Below, piece by piece: positions 49,445 through 58,222 of a stretch of 64,000 nt of DNA. The stretch spans positions 186,001 through 250,000 of the forward strand of contig JBMNMK010000001.1 of NCBI GenBank assembly GCA_050953285.1, in the 5' to 3' direction. The notes beneath the pieces are model-generated. The model did not search any database. It had not been told where the DNA came from and saw nothing but the letters and a program-made list of their open reading frames with translations. Every line of letters starts with the position of its first letter. Within the stretch, counting starts at the first letter, position 1. The DNA is from Olsenella_K sp050953285 (lineage in GTDB: Bacteria > Actinomycetota > Coriobacteriia > Coriobacteriales > Atopobiaceae). A program made the position numbers and the translations under genes.

Positions 49445-51249
49445 GCCGCCCGTACGCGGGCATGGGCGTCGCCGCCGCCGGCTCGGCGGCGGCCTTCTGG
49501 GCGACCGACCTCTACGCGTCGAACCTCGCGTCGCTTCCAGGCGAGGCCGTCACCAACCTGTCGGCAGCGCTCTCCACGCTTCCCTCCTACATAGCCAGCC
49601 ATGGCCCGCTCCCGACGGCGGCGCCGCTCGCGCTCGCGTGCGGGCTTGCCGCGGGCTGCGGCGTGTGGGTCGCCTGGGCCAACATGGTGGCGAGGCGCGG
49701 TAACTACCGCTCCGGCGAGGAGCACGGCAGCGCCCGCTGGGCCACGCCCAGGGAGCTGAGGCGCCTCTCCGACGAGGCGAGCCCCGACGACAACATCCTG
49801 CTCACCCAGAACGTCCGCCTCGCCATGTCGCGCGACGACCACGACCCGCGCTGGGAGCGCAACCGCAACGTCGTGGTGATAGGCGGCTCGGGCTCGGGCA
49901 AGACCCGCACCTACGTCGAGCCCAACCTCATGCAGATGAACGCGAGCTACCTCGTGACCGACCCCAAGGGAACGACCGTCCGCAGGCTCGGCGCGATGCT
50001 TTCCGCCCACGGATACGACGTGCGCACCCTCAACACCGTCGACTTCTCGCTCTCCATGCGCTACAACCCGCTCGCCTACGTCCGCACGCAGCAGGACGTG
50101 CTCGAGCTCGTCGAGTGCCTCATCGTGAACACCACGCCCGAGGGGAAGTCGGCCAACGACCCCTTCTGGGAGAACTCGGAGCGCCTGCTCTACTGCGCGC
50201 TCATCGGCTACCTCACCTACCACTGCCCGCCAGAGGACCGGACGCTGCCCGGCCTCATGACGCTGCTGTCGCTCGCGGAGGCCCGCGACGAGGACGAGTC
50301 GTTCATGAGCCCGCTCGACGTGCTCTTCCGGGAGCTCGAGACCGGGTGCCGCTGCGTCGCCGCGCCTGGGGGCGCCGGAGGCGACGGCCGCTCCATGGGA
50401 GGGGCGAGGGAGTCCGTGCGCTGGGTCCCCTGGTGCGACCCAGCGACGCCCGACTCCGACTACGCGCTCGGGCGCTACCGGGCGTTCAAGGCGGCCGCGG
50501 GCAAGACCCTCAAGTCAATCATCATCTCGTGCAACGCGCGCCTGTCGGCCCTTGCCTCCGAGGAGCTGAGGCAAATCCTCTCGGCCGACGACATGCGCCT
50601 CGACACGCTCGGCGACCCCGGCCAGAGGGCCGCGATCTTCGCCACCACCTCCGACACCAACGCCACCTACTCGTTCCTGCTCGCCATGCTCATGTGGCAG
50701 GCGGGCAACGTCCTCTGCGAGCGGGCGCTCACCGAGTACGGGGGCGAGCTGCCGACGCCGGTGCACCTCGTCCTCGACGAGTTCGCCAACATAGGGCGCC
50801 TCCCCGACTTCGAGCGGACCATCGCCGTCGTGCGCTCGCGCAACATCGGCGTCTCGGTCGTGCTGCAGTTGCTCGCCCAGCTCAAGAGCGCCTACGGCGA
50901 CGACGCGGAGACCATCCTCGACTGCTGCGACACCACGCTCTTCCTGGGCGGCAAGTCCGGCTCCACCAACAAGGGGATCTCGGAGGCCGTCGGCAAGGAG
51001 ACCGTCTCCACCCGCACCCACAACGAGACCCGGGGCGCGTCCCCGAGCTCGTCCTCCAACTACCAGACCACCGAGCGCGACCTCATCCAGGCCGCCGAGG
51101 TGGGAAGGCTCGACCGACGCCGCGCCATCGTGCTCATCGCCGGCGCGGACCCCGTGTGCGACCTGAAGTACGCGCCCGAGCGCCACCCCCGGCACGGGGA
51201 GCTCGGACAGGGGCTCGACGTCCGGGCGCTCGTCGAAGGGAGGCGATGA
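49441..51249 (+). CDS. VirD4/TraG-family type IV coupling protein
   Basis: Membrane ATPase that brings the relaxosome to the secretion channel; 602 residues. Two N-terminal membrane segments (about 8-26 and 58-80), then EEHGSARWATPRELR, Walker A VIGGSGSGKTRTYVEPNL (148-155), LVTDPKG, the VirD4 TraG blocks, and Walker B LVLDEFANIGRLPDFER (about 443). TNKGISEAVGKETV is the sensor region. All motifs are intact. It starts with GTG inside the previous stop codon. Confidence 0.95.
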   Translation: MSRPYAGMGVAAAGSAAAFWATDLYASNLASLPGEAVTNLSAALSTLPSYIASHGPLPTAAPLALACGLAAGCGVWVAWANMVARRGNYRSGEEHGSARWATPRELRRLSDEASPDDNILLTQNVRLAMSRDDHDPRWERNRNVVVIGGSGSGKTRTYVEPNLMQMNASYLVTDPKGTTVRRLGAMLSAHGYDVRTLNTVDFSLSMRYNPLAYVRTQQDVLELVECLIVNTTPEGKSANDPFWENSERLLYCALIGYLTYHCPPEDRTLPGLMTLLSLAEARDEDESFMSPLDVLFRELETGCRCVAAPGGAGGDGRSMGGARESVRWVPWCDPATPDSDYALGRYRAFKAAAGKTLKSIIISCNARLSALASEELRQILSADDMRLDTLGDPGQRAAIFATTSDTNATYSFLLAMLMWQAGNVLCERALTEYGGELPTPVHLVLDEFANIGRLPDFERTIAVVRSRNIGVSVVLQLLAQLKSAYGDDAETILDCCDTTLFLGGKSGSTNKGISEAVGKETVSTRTHNETRGASPSSSSNYQTTERDLIQAAEVGRLDRRRAIVLIAGADPVCDLKYAPERHPRHGELGQGLDVRALVEGRR

Positions 51250-51265
51250 CCGTGTTGTAGAGGCG

Positions 51266-51313
51266 CGGGCGGCCCCAGGGAACCCGGCGCGTCCCGCACC
51301 GGGAGGCCGCCCG
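51266..51313 (+). promoter_or_regulatory. Inverted repeat downstream of virD4
   Basis: CGGGCGGCC (51266-51274) and GGCCGCCCG (51305-51313) form a 9-bp stem in the 133-bp gap after virD4. It overlaps a GGGAGG and is followed 2 bp later by an ATG (51316) that leads out of frame with the membrane peptide. A short regulatory leader or a transcript-processing site is possible. Confidence 0.4.
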
Positions 51314-51382
51314 TCATGACGAAGACACCCACGGGGCGCGGACGGGACCCGCGCCCCGGCCATGCAGGGAAGGGAAACACGA

Positions 51383-51598
51383 GTGCTCAACGAGATCATC
51401 ACGCTGGTCTCGGGCTGCGTGTCGTTCCTCGGCGGCTTCCTGGTCGTCTGGGGCGCGGTCAGCCTGGGGCTGGCGATACGAGAGCAGCAGGGAGGCGCCC
51501 AGATCGCGAGCGCCATCTCCACCATCGCGGGCGGCGGCATCATCATCGCCGCCTCCGTCTACTTCGGGATGCTCGACACGTCCTGGCTCCCGGCCTAG
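51383..51598 (+). CDS. Small two-helix membrane protein, Maff2/VirB2-like
   Basis: A 71-residue hydrophobic protein with two membrane helices (VSGCVSFLGGFLVVWGAVSLGLAI and IASAISTIAGGGIIIAASVYFGML). Layout, GAVxL turn, Gly-rich second helix and position between virD4 and PrgI match the Maff2-type peptides of Gram-positive conjugative elements, a possible counterpart of the VirB2 pilin. Start GTG 51383 with AGGGAAGGG upstream; an in-frame ATG at 51362 precedes that site. Confidence 0.65.
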   Translation: MLNEIITLVSGCVSFLGGFLVVWGAVSLGLAIREQQGGAQIASAISTIAGGGIIIAASVYFGMLDTSWLPA

Positions 51599-51609
51599 GG
51601 GGCCCGGCA

Positions 51610-52026
51610 GTGTCGCTCTCAGTCGCCGTGCACAAGGACATAGGCGAGTACCGCGAGAAGGTCGTCGGCAAGCTCAGCCTGCGCACGCTCTGCTGCGTGG
51701 CGCTCGGGCTCGCCGCGAGCGTGGCCGCCGCCGCGCTCTGCCACTGGTGTCTCGGGATCGCGGTCTCCGACGCGAGCCTGCCCGTCATGTGCGCGAGCGT
51801 CCCGTTCTGGCTGCTGGGGTTCTGGAGACCCCACGGCATGCCCGCGGAGCGGTTCGCGCCGCTTCTGTGGGACCACCTTTTCGGGCCGTCTGAGCTCGCC
51901 TACGCGAGCAGCTGGCGGCAGACCTGGGCCAGGCCGCGGCGCCTGGCCGCAAAGACCACCCGCAGGCACCGCCGTGCCGCGCGGAGGAAGGGGGCGGAGC
52001 TCCGTGAGCCGAGCAAGGAGACGTAG
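51610..52026 (+). CDS. PrgI-family conjugation membrane protein (VirB3-like)
   Basis: A 138-residue protein. VAVHKDIGEYREKVVGKLSLRTLCCVALGLAASVAAAALCHWCLGI opens as in PrgI proteins, with two membrane helices (about 22-46 and 55-72), then LLGFWRPHGMPAERFAPLLWDHL, the conserved cytoplasmic block. The C-terminus is strongly basic. PrgI stands for VirB3 and is always next to VirB4, as here: the genes overlap by 23 bp. GTG start with GGGGG upstream; the frame to the left is shared with unrelated sequence. Confidence 0.78.
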   Translation: MSLSVAVHKDIGEYREKVVGKLSLRTLCCVALGLAASVAAAALCHWCLGIAVSDASLPVMCASVPFWLLGFWRPHGMPAERFAPLLWDHLFGPSELAYASSWRQTWARPRRLAAKTTRRHRRAARRKGAELREPSKET

Positions 52027-54526
52027 GGAGGCGCGCGACCGCGAGCGGGAGCGCGCACGCTCGAGGCGGTCCGTCGAGCGTCGCCTGCGCGACCAGGAGA
52101 GGGAGCTCTCCTCGAGGACCAGGAAGCAGCGAAAGCGCCGCCGCGCCGCGCGCGACGTCTACGGAGCGATCGGCTTCGAGACGATGTGGCGCGACGGCAT
52201 CTGCGAGGTAGAGCGCGGACTCTTCTCGCAGACGGTGTCATTCTCCGACGTGAGCTACCAGTCCGCCCGGCAGGAGGCCCAGGAGGCCATCTTCTCCGCC
52301 TGCTGCCAGCTCTACGACTCGTTCGGGGCGGACACGTCGCTGCAGCTCTCCGTCGCCAACACGCCGATCCCCGCCGAGGAGGTCGGCAACCGCGCGTTCT
52401 TCGACGACTCCGACCCCGTAACGGGGCGCTACGCGCGGGAGTACAACCGCATCCTCAACGACAAGATGCGCGAGGGGGTCTCCAACCTCGTGCGCACCCG
52501 CACGATCACCTACGCGGTCGGCGCCCGCGACGTCGAGGCCGCCGTGCCGATGCTCGCGCGCGTGCGCGGCAGCGTCGCCGGGGCCCTCTCGCGCGTCCGC
52601 TGCGAGGTGGAGCCGCTCGACGGCGAGGCGCGCCTGCGCGCCATCAACGACCTGCTCCGGCCGGGGCGCCCGCTCGTGTTCGACTGGTCGATGGTGGGGC
52701 CCGCGACGGGCCTGCGCACAAAGGACCTCGTCTGCCCGGACGCCATCGAGCTCCGCCCCGAGGGGTCCACGACGCAGCTCGTCATCGACGGCATGTGGCA
52801 CCAGACGCTCGTCGTCCGCTCGTTCGGCAGCGAGCTCTCGGACCGCTGCCTGGCGTCGGTCATCGACCTGCCGATACCGCTGTGCGCCACCCTGCACGTC
52901 CAGGGCATGGACAAGGCCAAGGCGGTGGCGCTGGTCAAGCAGCGCCTCGCCTGGATGGACAAGGAGATCATCGACGAGCAGATGAGCGCCGTGAAGAAGG
53001 GCTACGACTTCGAGATCCTGCCCTCGGAGCTCAAGTACTCCAAGGCGGAGGCCGAGGACCTGCTCGAACACCTGCAGAACAAGAACCAGCGCCTCTTCGC
53101 CTACACCGGGCTCGTGCACACCTACGCGCGCACCCGCGCGGAGCTCGAGAACCAGGTGATGCAGATCATCTCGACGGCGCGCTCGTGGTCGGTGGACCTC
53201 TCCACCCTCGCATACCGCCAGCGCGAGGGCCTCAACTCGGTGCTGCCCCTCGGCAACAACCACGTCGAGGTGGGGCGCCTCTCGACCACGGCCGAGGTCG
53301 CCATCCAGATCCCCTTCGCCACCCAGGAGGTGAACCAGGAGGGAGGCGGCTACTACGGCCAGAACAAGGTGAGCAGCAACCTCGTCATCTGCAACCGCAA
53401 GAGCCTGGCGAGCCCGATGGGCTACGTCTCGGGCAAGCCGGGAAGCGGCAAGTCCTTCTCCGTGAAGCGAGAGATCGAGAACACGATCCTGGCGTACCGA
53501 AACGACCAGGTCGTGATCTTCGACCCGGCGGGCGAGTACGCGAGCGTCGTCGTGCCCAACGGCGGCGTCTCGGTGAAGCTCGGCCCGGGCTCGGGCGCCT
53601 GCCTCAACCCCTTCGACCTCGCCGACGTCGCCGGGCAGCCGCCCGCGGCGCAGAGGGCCTTCAAGATCGACGCGTTCCTCGCGCTCTCGGGGGCCACGAT
53701 GGCGGAGGGGAGCCAGGGGCTGCCCGAGGCGGACAAGTCCATCATCAGCCGCTGCGTTGAGCTCGCCTACGAGCGCTGCGGCGCGGTGGGCCGCGTGCCC
53801 GTGCTCGGCGACCTCTACGACGTGCTCCTCGAGCAGGGGGAGCCCGAGGCGCGCGACATAGCGCTCCGCTACGAGCGCTACGTCAAGGGCGCCCTCTCGT
53901 TCTTCAACCACGAGTCGACGGTGGGCTTCGACGCCCGCGTCACCAACATCGACCTGAAGGACCTCTCCAGCAACATGCGCACCTTCGCGATGCTCACGGC
54001 GCTGGAGGCCGTGCGCAACCTCATGTACCGCAACTGGGAGAGGGGGGTGACCACCTGGCTCTACATCGACGAGGTCCAGTCGCTCTTCGACCACCCCGCG
54101 ATCGTCAGCTACTTCTCGAAGTTCTGGGCGGAGGGCCGCAAGTTCAACCTCGTCTGCACGGGCATCACGCAGAACAGCGTCTACATGCTCGCGCACGAGG
54201 AGGCGCGCAACATGGTGCTCAACTCCGACTTCATCCTGCTGCACAAGCAGTCGCCGCTCGACCGCAAGGCGTGGGTGGACCTGCTCGGGCTCTCCGACGA
54301 GGAGGCGACCTACATCGACGAGTCGGTGCGGCCCGGAGAGGGGCTGCTGGTCGCGGGCGCCGCGCGCGTCCCCATCAAGGACGACTTCCCCAGGGGCGAG
54401 CTCTACGACCTCTTCAACACCAAGCCCGACGAGGTCGCCGAGGCCAGGCGCGCCGCGGGCGACACGGGACGCCTCGCGCGCCGCGTGCCCGACCCCATGG
54501 CGCCCCCGGGGAGGCACTTCGCATGA
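52004..54526 (+). CDS. VirB4/TraE-family conjugation ATPase
   Basis: Main assembly ATPase of the type IV secretion system; 840 residues. A very basic N-terminus (about 55 residues) precedes the VirB4 N-domain (WRDGICEVERGLFSQTVSFSDVSYQSARQE). The C-terminal motor has Walker A GKPGSGKSFSVKREIE (about 477-484), FDPAGEYASVV, Walker B WLYIDEVQSLFDHP (about 685) and CTGITQNSVYML. It ends in a Pro-rich tail whose TGA overlaps the next ATG. GTG start with GGGGGCGGAG just upstream. Confidence 0.94.
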   Translation: MSRARRRREARDRERERARSRRSVERRLRDQERELSSRTRKQRKRRRAARDVYGAIGFETMWRDGICEVERGLFSQTVSFSDVSYQSARQEAQEAIFSACCQLYDSFGADTSLQLSVANTPIPAEEVGNRAFFDDSDPVTGRYAREYNRILNDKMREGVSNLVRTRTITYAVGARDVEAAVPMLARVRGSVAGALSRVRCEVEPLDGEARLRAINDLLRPGRPLVFDWSMVGPATGLRTKDLVCPDAIELRPEGSTTQLVIDGMWHQTLVVRSFGSELSDRCLASVIDLPIPLCATLHVQGMDKAKAVALVKQRLAWMDKEIIDEQMSAVKKGYDFEILPSELKYSKAEAEDLLEHLQNKNQRLFAYTGLVHTYARTRAELENQVMQIISTARSWSVDLSTLAYRQREGLNSVLPLGNNHVEVGRLSTTAEVAIQIPFATQEVNQEGGGYYGQNKVSSNLVICNRKSLASPMGYVSGKPGSGKSFSVKREIENTILAYRNDQVVIFDPAGEYASVVVPNGGVSVKLGPGSGACLNPFDLADVAGQPPAAQRAFKIDAFLALSGATMAEGSQGLPEADKSIISRCVELAYERCGAVGRVPVLGDLYDVLLEQGEPEARDIALRYERYVKGALSFFNHESTVGFDARVTNIDLKDLSSNMRTFAMLTALEAVRNLMYRNWERGVTTWLYIDEVQSLFDHPAIVSYFSKFWAEGRKFNLVCTGITQNSVYMLAHEEARNMVLNSDFILLHKQSPLDRKAWVDLLGLSDEEATYIDESVRPGEGLLVAGAARVPIKDDFPRGELYDLFNTKPDEVAEARRAAGDTGRLARRVPDPMAPPGRHFA

Positions 54527-55917
54527 CGGCACACCCGGATGTTGCCAAGAGGAGCGCCGGAAGCGCGGCATCGGTCGCCCGCGAGGCCGCCGAGCGCCTG
54601 CACGGACGCAGGCCCACCCCGCGCCGCGACCCACGCGTCGCCACGATTCCGTCCCGCCCGGGGAGGCTCTCGCGCTCGGCGCGCAGGAGGCCGACGCCGA
54701 GGGAGCGCCAGAGGCGGGCCAACGTGGCGTCCGCCATCCGAGAGGCCCACGCCGCACAGGCGGCGCCGTCCGCAGCGGCGCCAGTCGCCCAGGGGGCGGG
54801 GCGCCGTGTGCGCGACAGGCTCGTCGCGGCGCTGGCGTCGATCGCCGCGCCGCTCGCCGGCGCCGCCGCGGCCACCCTGTCCGTGGTGCTGGCGGCGCTG
54901 CTGGCAAGCCAGCTCCTCGGCGCCCTCTTCGGCTTCTGGAAGCACGAGGACGACATGCAGAGGGTCGTGGCGGGCCTGCCACCCTACATCACCTACGAGA
55001 TGGTGCTCGAGGCCCTCGAGTGCCAGGAGGAGTACGGACACCCGGCCGGCTGCACACTCGCGCAGATCATCCTCGAGTCCGGCGTGGGCGACCACCTCTC
55101 GGGGCTCGCCGAGCGGGATAACAACCTCTTCGGCATCAAGTGGTCCCCGAGCTTCGCCGGGTGCCCCGAGGTGTCGGGCTGCGAGGCGTGGCTCACCGGC
55201 GAGGAGTACGACGGGGTGGCCGTCACCATCACCGACTACTTCACCTGCTTCACCTCGAAGGTCGCCTCGATCCGCTTCCGCTCGCGCGTGCTGCTGCAGA
55301 ACTCGCTCTACGCGGACAACCCCATCATCCGCCAGGCGATCGCCGAGCGCGACTCGGACCTCATGGCGGAGGGCCTGAAGGACGCGGGGTACGCCACGAG
55401 CTCCGACTACGTGGCGGCGCTCGTCTCGGTCATGGACACCTACGGCCTCAGGCGGTTCGACTCCATGAGCGCGGAGGACTTCGAGGCATCGGGAGGCGAT
55501 GTCACCGGCGCGCTCGACCTCGGCGCGGACGCGTCGGCGAGGCAGCAGGCCGTCGTCAACGCGGCCTTCGCGGAGACCTACCACGAGGGCGGCTACTGCG
55601 CGGAGTGGGTCATGCGCGTCTACGAGCGCGTGGGGCTGGGGCGCCAGTACGGCGGCGACGCACGCGACATCTACTGGTCGTGGTGCACGAGCTCGGACCT
55701 GTCGACCCTCAGGCCCGGGATGGTGATCGCGGTGCCGTCATCGCCCGCCTCGGAGGCCGGCAAGATCTACGGCCACGTCGCCGTCTACGTGGGAGGCGGC
55801 ATGGTCCGCGACAACGTCGGCTACATACGCATGACCCCCGTCGATGAGTGGGTGGCCTACTACTCCGCGCGCGCCACCCCGCGCTGGGGCTGGTACGGAG
55901 GCATCCCGCTGGAATAG
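54523..55917 (+). CDS. Conjugation-associated cell-wall hydrolase (glucosaminidase plus CHAP/NlpC-like)
   Basis: Opens peptidoglycan for the transfer channel; 464 residues. A basic Arg/Ala-rich N-terminus (1-105), one membrane helix (about 106-135, ASIAAPLAGAAAATLSVVLAALLASQLLG), a glucosaminidase/lysozyme-like domain (LECQEEYGHPAGCTLAQIILESGVGDHLSGLAERDNNLFGIKW, Glu in ILESG) and a C-terminal cysteine-peptidase domain (EGGYCAEWVMRVYERVGLG with catalytic Cys, and GHVAVYVGGGMVRDN with His). This two-domain plan matches Tn916 Orf14 and PrgK-type proteins. ATG overlaps the virB4 stop. Confidence 0.88.
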   Translation: MTAHPDVAKRSAGSAASVAREAAERLHGRRPTPRRDPRVATIPSRPGRLSRSARRRPTPRERQRRANVASAIREAHAAQAAPSAAAPVAQGAGRRVRDRLVAALASIAAPLAGAAAATLSVVLAALLASQLLGALFGFWKHEDDMQRVVAGLPPYITYEMVLEALECQEEYGHPAGCTLAQIILESGVGDHLSGLAERDNNLFGIKWSPSFAGCPEVSGCEAWLTGEEYDGVAVTITDYFTCFTSKVASIRFRSRVLLQNSLYADNPIIRQAIAERDSDLMAEGLKDAGYATSSDYVAALVSVMDTYGLRRFDSMSAEDFEASGGDVTGALDLGADASARQQAVVNAAFAETYHEGGYCAEWVMRVYERVGLGRQYGGDARDIYWSWCTSSDLSTLRPGMVIAVPSSPASEAGKIYGHVAVYVGGGMVRDNVGYIRMTPVDEWVAYYSARATPRWGWYGGIPLE

Positions 55918-55930
55918 GGAGGAGAGACAC

Positions 55931-56653
55931 ATGGAGAGAAGGAACACGATCATCGCGCTCGCCGTGGCGGGGGCCGTCGCCGTCGGCATGGTCTCGTGCG
56001 CCACGAGGTGCGTGGCCAGGAGGGCCCAGGATGAGCCGGCCGCCGCCGAGGCGGTGGCCACCGAGGAGGAGGTCGCGACCACGCGCTGGCGCATCCCCGA
56101 GCCCGAGGGCGAGGCCGACGAGGTCCGGACGCGCGCCTGGGAGGCCGCGGACGGGTCGGGGGCCACGCTCTCGGTGCGTGGCGGCACGCTCCTCGAGCGC
56201 TCGGCGGAGGGAGACCTCACCGTCACGTCGTTCCAGGAGCTCGGCGAGTCGGAGGGGCTCGTCCGGGTCCGCTGCGTCGGGCCCGAGGGGGCGACCTTCG
56301 ACGACGAGCTGCGCCTGGGGCGCGACGGGGGCCGCATGACGGTCTCCTCAGGCGCCTTCCGACTGGCGGGGACCTACGTCGAGGCCGAGGGCGCGGGCAC
56401 GGTCCGCATCGAGGGCGTGCCCGAGGCCTACCTCTCGCTCGTGGGCGACTGGCAGGGCTTCGCCCACGGCGTCGAGGCGTTCTGCGCCACGTGGGTCCCG
56501 GACGCCGCCACGGCGACGTTCTCCCCCGAGGTCTCGCTCGACACGGCGAGCGGGCGCGTCACCGCGACCCTCGCCTGCGACGACCCCGCGTCCACAACCG
56601 TCTCCGTCGCGTGGGACGGCACGACCTTCGAGGTGTCGGCAGATGGGCGCTAG
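55931..56653 (+). CDS. Exported or membrane-anchored conjugation accessory protein, unknown
   Basis: A 240-residue protein with an N-terminal hydrophobic segment (TIIALAVAGAVAVGMVSCATRC) that could be a signal anchor or a poor lipobox ending VSC. The outer part is strand-rich and acidic, with no motif I know. TrsE/TcpC-like extracytoplasmic assembly factors are common at this place in such operons, but I see no similarity strong enough to name it. GGAGGAG precedes the ATG; its end overlaps the VirB6-like gene by 11 bp. Confidence 0.7.
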   Translation: MERRNTIIALAVAGAVAVGMVSCATRCVARRAQDEPAAAEAVATEEEVATTRWRIPEPEGEADEVRTRAWEAADGSGATLSVRGGTLLERSAEGDLTVTSFQELGESEGLVRVRCVGPEGATFDDELRLGRDGGRMTVSSGAFRLAGTYVEAEGAGTVRIEGVPEAYLSLVGDWQGFAHGVEAFCATWVPDAATATFSPEVSLDTASGRVTATLACDDPASTTVSVAWDGTTFEVSADGR

Positions 56654-57629
56654 GGGGAGGCGCCGCCTCGCGGCGTCCCTCGTCGTGGCGCTGGCCGTCG
56701 GCCTCGCGATCCTCGCGCCGACGCCCGCCTACGCCTCGATTGGCGACGACGTGAACGAGTGGATGTGCGGGGTGCTGCGCGACTGCGCCAACTGGATCTT
56801 CGGGGCCCAGGCCAAGGTGCTCGCCTCGATCGGGGTGGACGGGGTGCTCTCGGCGCCCTTCGAGACGATGCTGGGCTCGGCGGGCTCGGCCAGCCTCTAC
56901 GGCATCGCGCACGGGGTCTGGCAGTCGGCGGTCCTGCCCATAGGCTGCGGGGTGCTGTCGCTCGTCTTCACGGTGCAGCTCATCCACATCTCGCAGCGCA
57001 TGGACGGCAACGCCAGCATGCCCGGCGTGAGGGAGGTCGTGTTCCTGCTCGTCTTCTTCGCCGTGATGCTCTTCCTCGTGCAGAACTCCTTCGAGCTCAT
57101 GCGGGCCCTCTACGAGGTGGCGCGCCTCGCGATCAGGCGCGCGGCCTCGGTCGTGGGGTCGGGCGGCGCCATGGACCTCACCGAGGTCTCGGTCGTCACC
57201 GAGGACGACGACGTGGCGGCCCTGCTCGCGATGATCGTCGTCGCGCTCGTCTCCTGGCTCGTCGTCATCGTCGCCTACGTGGTCGCGCTCGTCGTGACCT
57301 GGGGGCGCGCGATCCAGATCTACATGATGGCGGCGCTCTCGCCGATACCGCTGGCCCTCATGGGCCTCGAGGACACCCGCCAGGCCGGGGTCTCGTTCCT
57401 GCGGCACTTCGCGGGGACCTGTCTCGCCGGCATCATCACGCTCGTGCTGCTCGTCGCGTTCCCCGTCGTGCTCGGCGGGCTCGACGCGGCCAGCGCGGGC
57501 ACCGGCACGGCCGCGGACTCGGTCGTGGGAGGGCTCAGCTACGCCCTCCAGTACATGGCGATGTGCGTGCTTCTCGTGCTCAGCCTGGCGAAGTCCGGCA
57601 GCTGGGCGCGCGACGCCCTGGGCGGATAG
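56643..57629 (+). CDS. VirB6/TrbL-like polytopic membrane protein
   Basis: A 328-residue channel component. A signal peptide (LAASLVVALAVGLAILAPTPAYA) is followed by five or six membrane helices, including AVLPIGCGVLSLVFTVQLIHI, VVFLLVFFAVMLFLVQNSF, LVSWLVVIVAYVVALVVTW and GRAIQIYMMAALSPIPLALMG, the loop typical of VirB6/TrbL and the conjugal CD0411-like group; then FLRHFAGTCLAGIITLVLLVAFPV. Together with VirD4, VirB4 and PrgI it would complete the minimal Gram-positive channel. Confidence 0.82.
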   Translation: MGARGRRRLAASLVVALAVGLAILAPTPAYASIGDDVNEWMCGVLRDCANWIFGAQAKVLASIGVDGVLSAPFETMLGSAGSASLYGIAHGVWQSAVLPIGCGVLSLVFTVQLIHISQRMDGNASMPGVREVVFLLVFFAVMLFLVQNSFELMRALYEVARLAIRRAASVVGSGGAMDLTEVSVVTEDDDVAALLAMIVVALVSWLVVIVAYVVALVVTWGRAIQIYMMAALSPIPLALMGLEDTRQAGVSFLRHFAGTCLAGIITLVLLVAFPVVLGGLDAASAGTGTAADSVVGGLSYALQYMAMCVLLVLSLAKSGSWARDALGG

Positions 57630-57712
57630 GAAGGGAGAGACACCGCCCGAGGGCAGGCATAGGAAGGAAACAGACATCGGCCCGGCAGCGCCGGGCGGAA
57701 GGGAGGCCACCG

Positions 57713-58222
57713 ATGGCCGACACCAACCACGAGGGGCGCCAGCGCGTCTACCTCACAGTGCACGAGAACTTCGTGCGCGAGGACATCCACTACCAGGACT
57801 GGAAGAGCGGGGAGGATCGAAGCTTCAACCTCGTGACGCTGCCCATGGGGACCGTCGTCGACGGCGAGGACCTCGGGGGCTGGCAGTTCAGCGCGCTCTT
57901 TGTCGACGAGAGCCGCTTCAAGGGCGAGCACTGGCGCGACATCCCGCTGCTCGCCGACCGCGAGGTGTGGCTGCGCCGCTCCGTGCTCGACGCGGACGGC
58001 AACCCCATCCCCGACGAGAACGGCCGCAACCAGGTGGAGACCCGCAAGGTCCCGCCCCAGGCCATCAAGGAGGCGCTCATCGAGTCCCGCCGACGCTGGG
58101 CGGAGCTCCACCAGGCGCCGCGGCCGCTCGCCGAGCACGCGCAGGACGCCCGCGCCTGCTCCGAGGCGATGCGCCCCGGCGCCGGCGACCCCCAGCCCGA
58201 GGCCGTGCGGGGTGAGCAGTGA
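57713..58222 (+). CDS. Conserved-looking soluble protein of unknown function
   Basis: A 169-residue soluble, acidic protein. QRVYLTVHENFVREDIHYQDWKSGEDRSFNLVTLPMGTVVDGEDLGGWQFSALFVDESRF reads like a beta-rich, possibly OB- or single-strand-binding-like fold, then a helical charged tail. I do not recognise a family. A 7-bp hairpin GCCCGGC/GCCGGGC (57680-57696) lies between the previous gene and its GGGAGG site. Its TGA shares a base with the ATG of the adhesin gene. Confidence 0.65.
   Translation: MADTNHEGRQRVYLTVHENFVREDIHYQDWKSGEDRSFNLVTLPMGTVVDGEDLGGWQFSALFVDESRFKGEHWRDIPLLADREVWLRRSVLDADGNPIPDENGRNQVETRKVPPQAIKEALIESRRRWAELHQAPRPLAEHAQDARACSEAMRPGAGDPQPEAVRGEQ

Noticed and set aside
52238..54982. 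914-codon open frame on the minus strand
   Set aside because: It lies over virB4 and the hydrolase gene, which have clear motifs. Long antisense frames are expected from third-position G/C in such GC-rich DNA, and the translation is low-complexity Arg/Val/His-rich.
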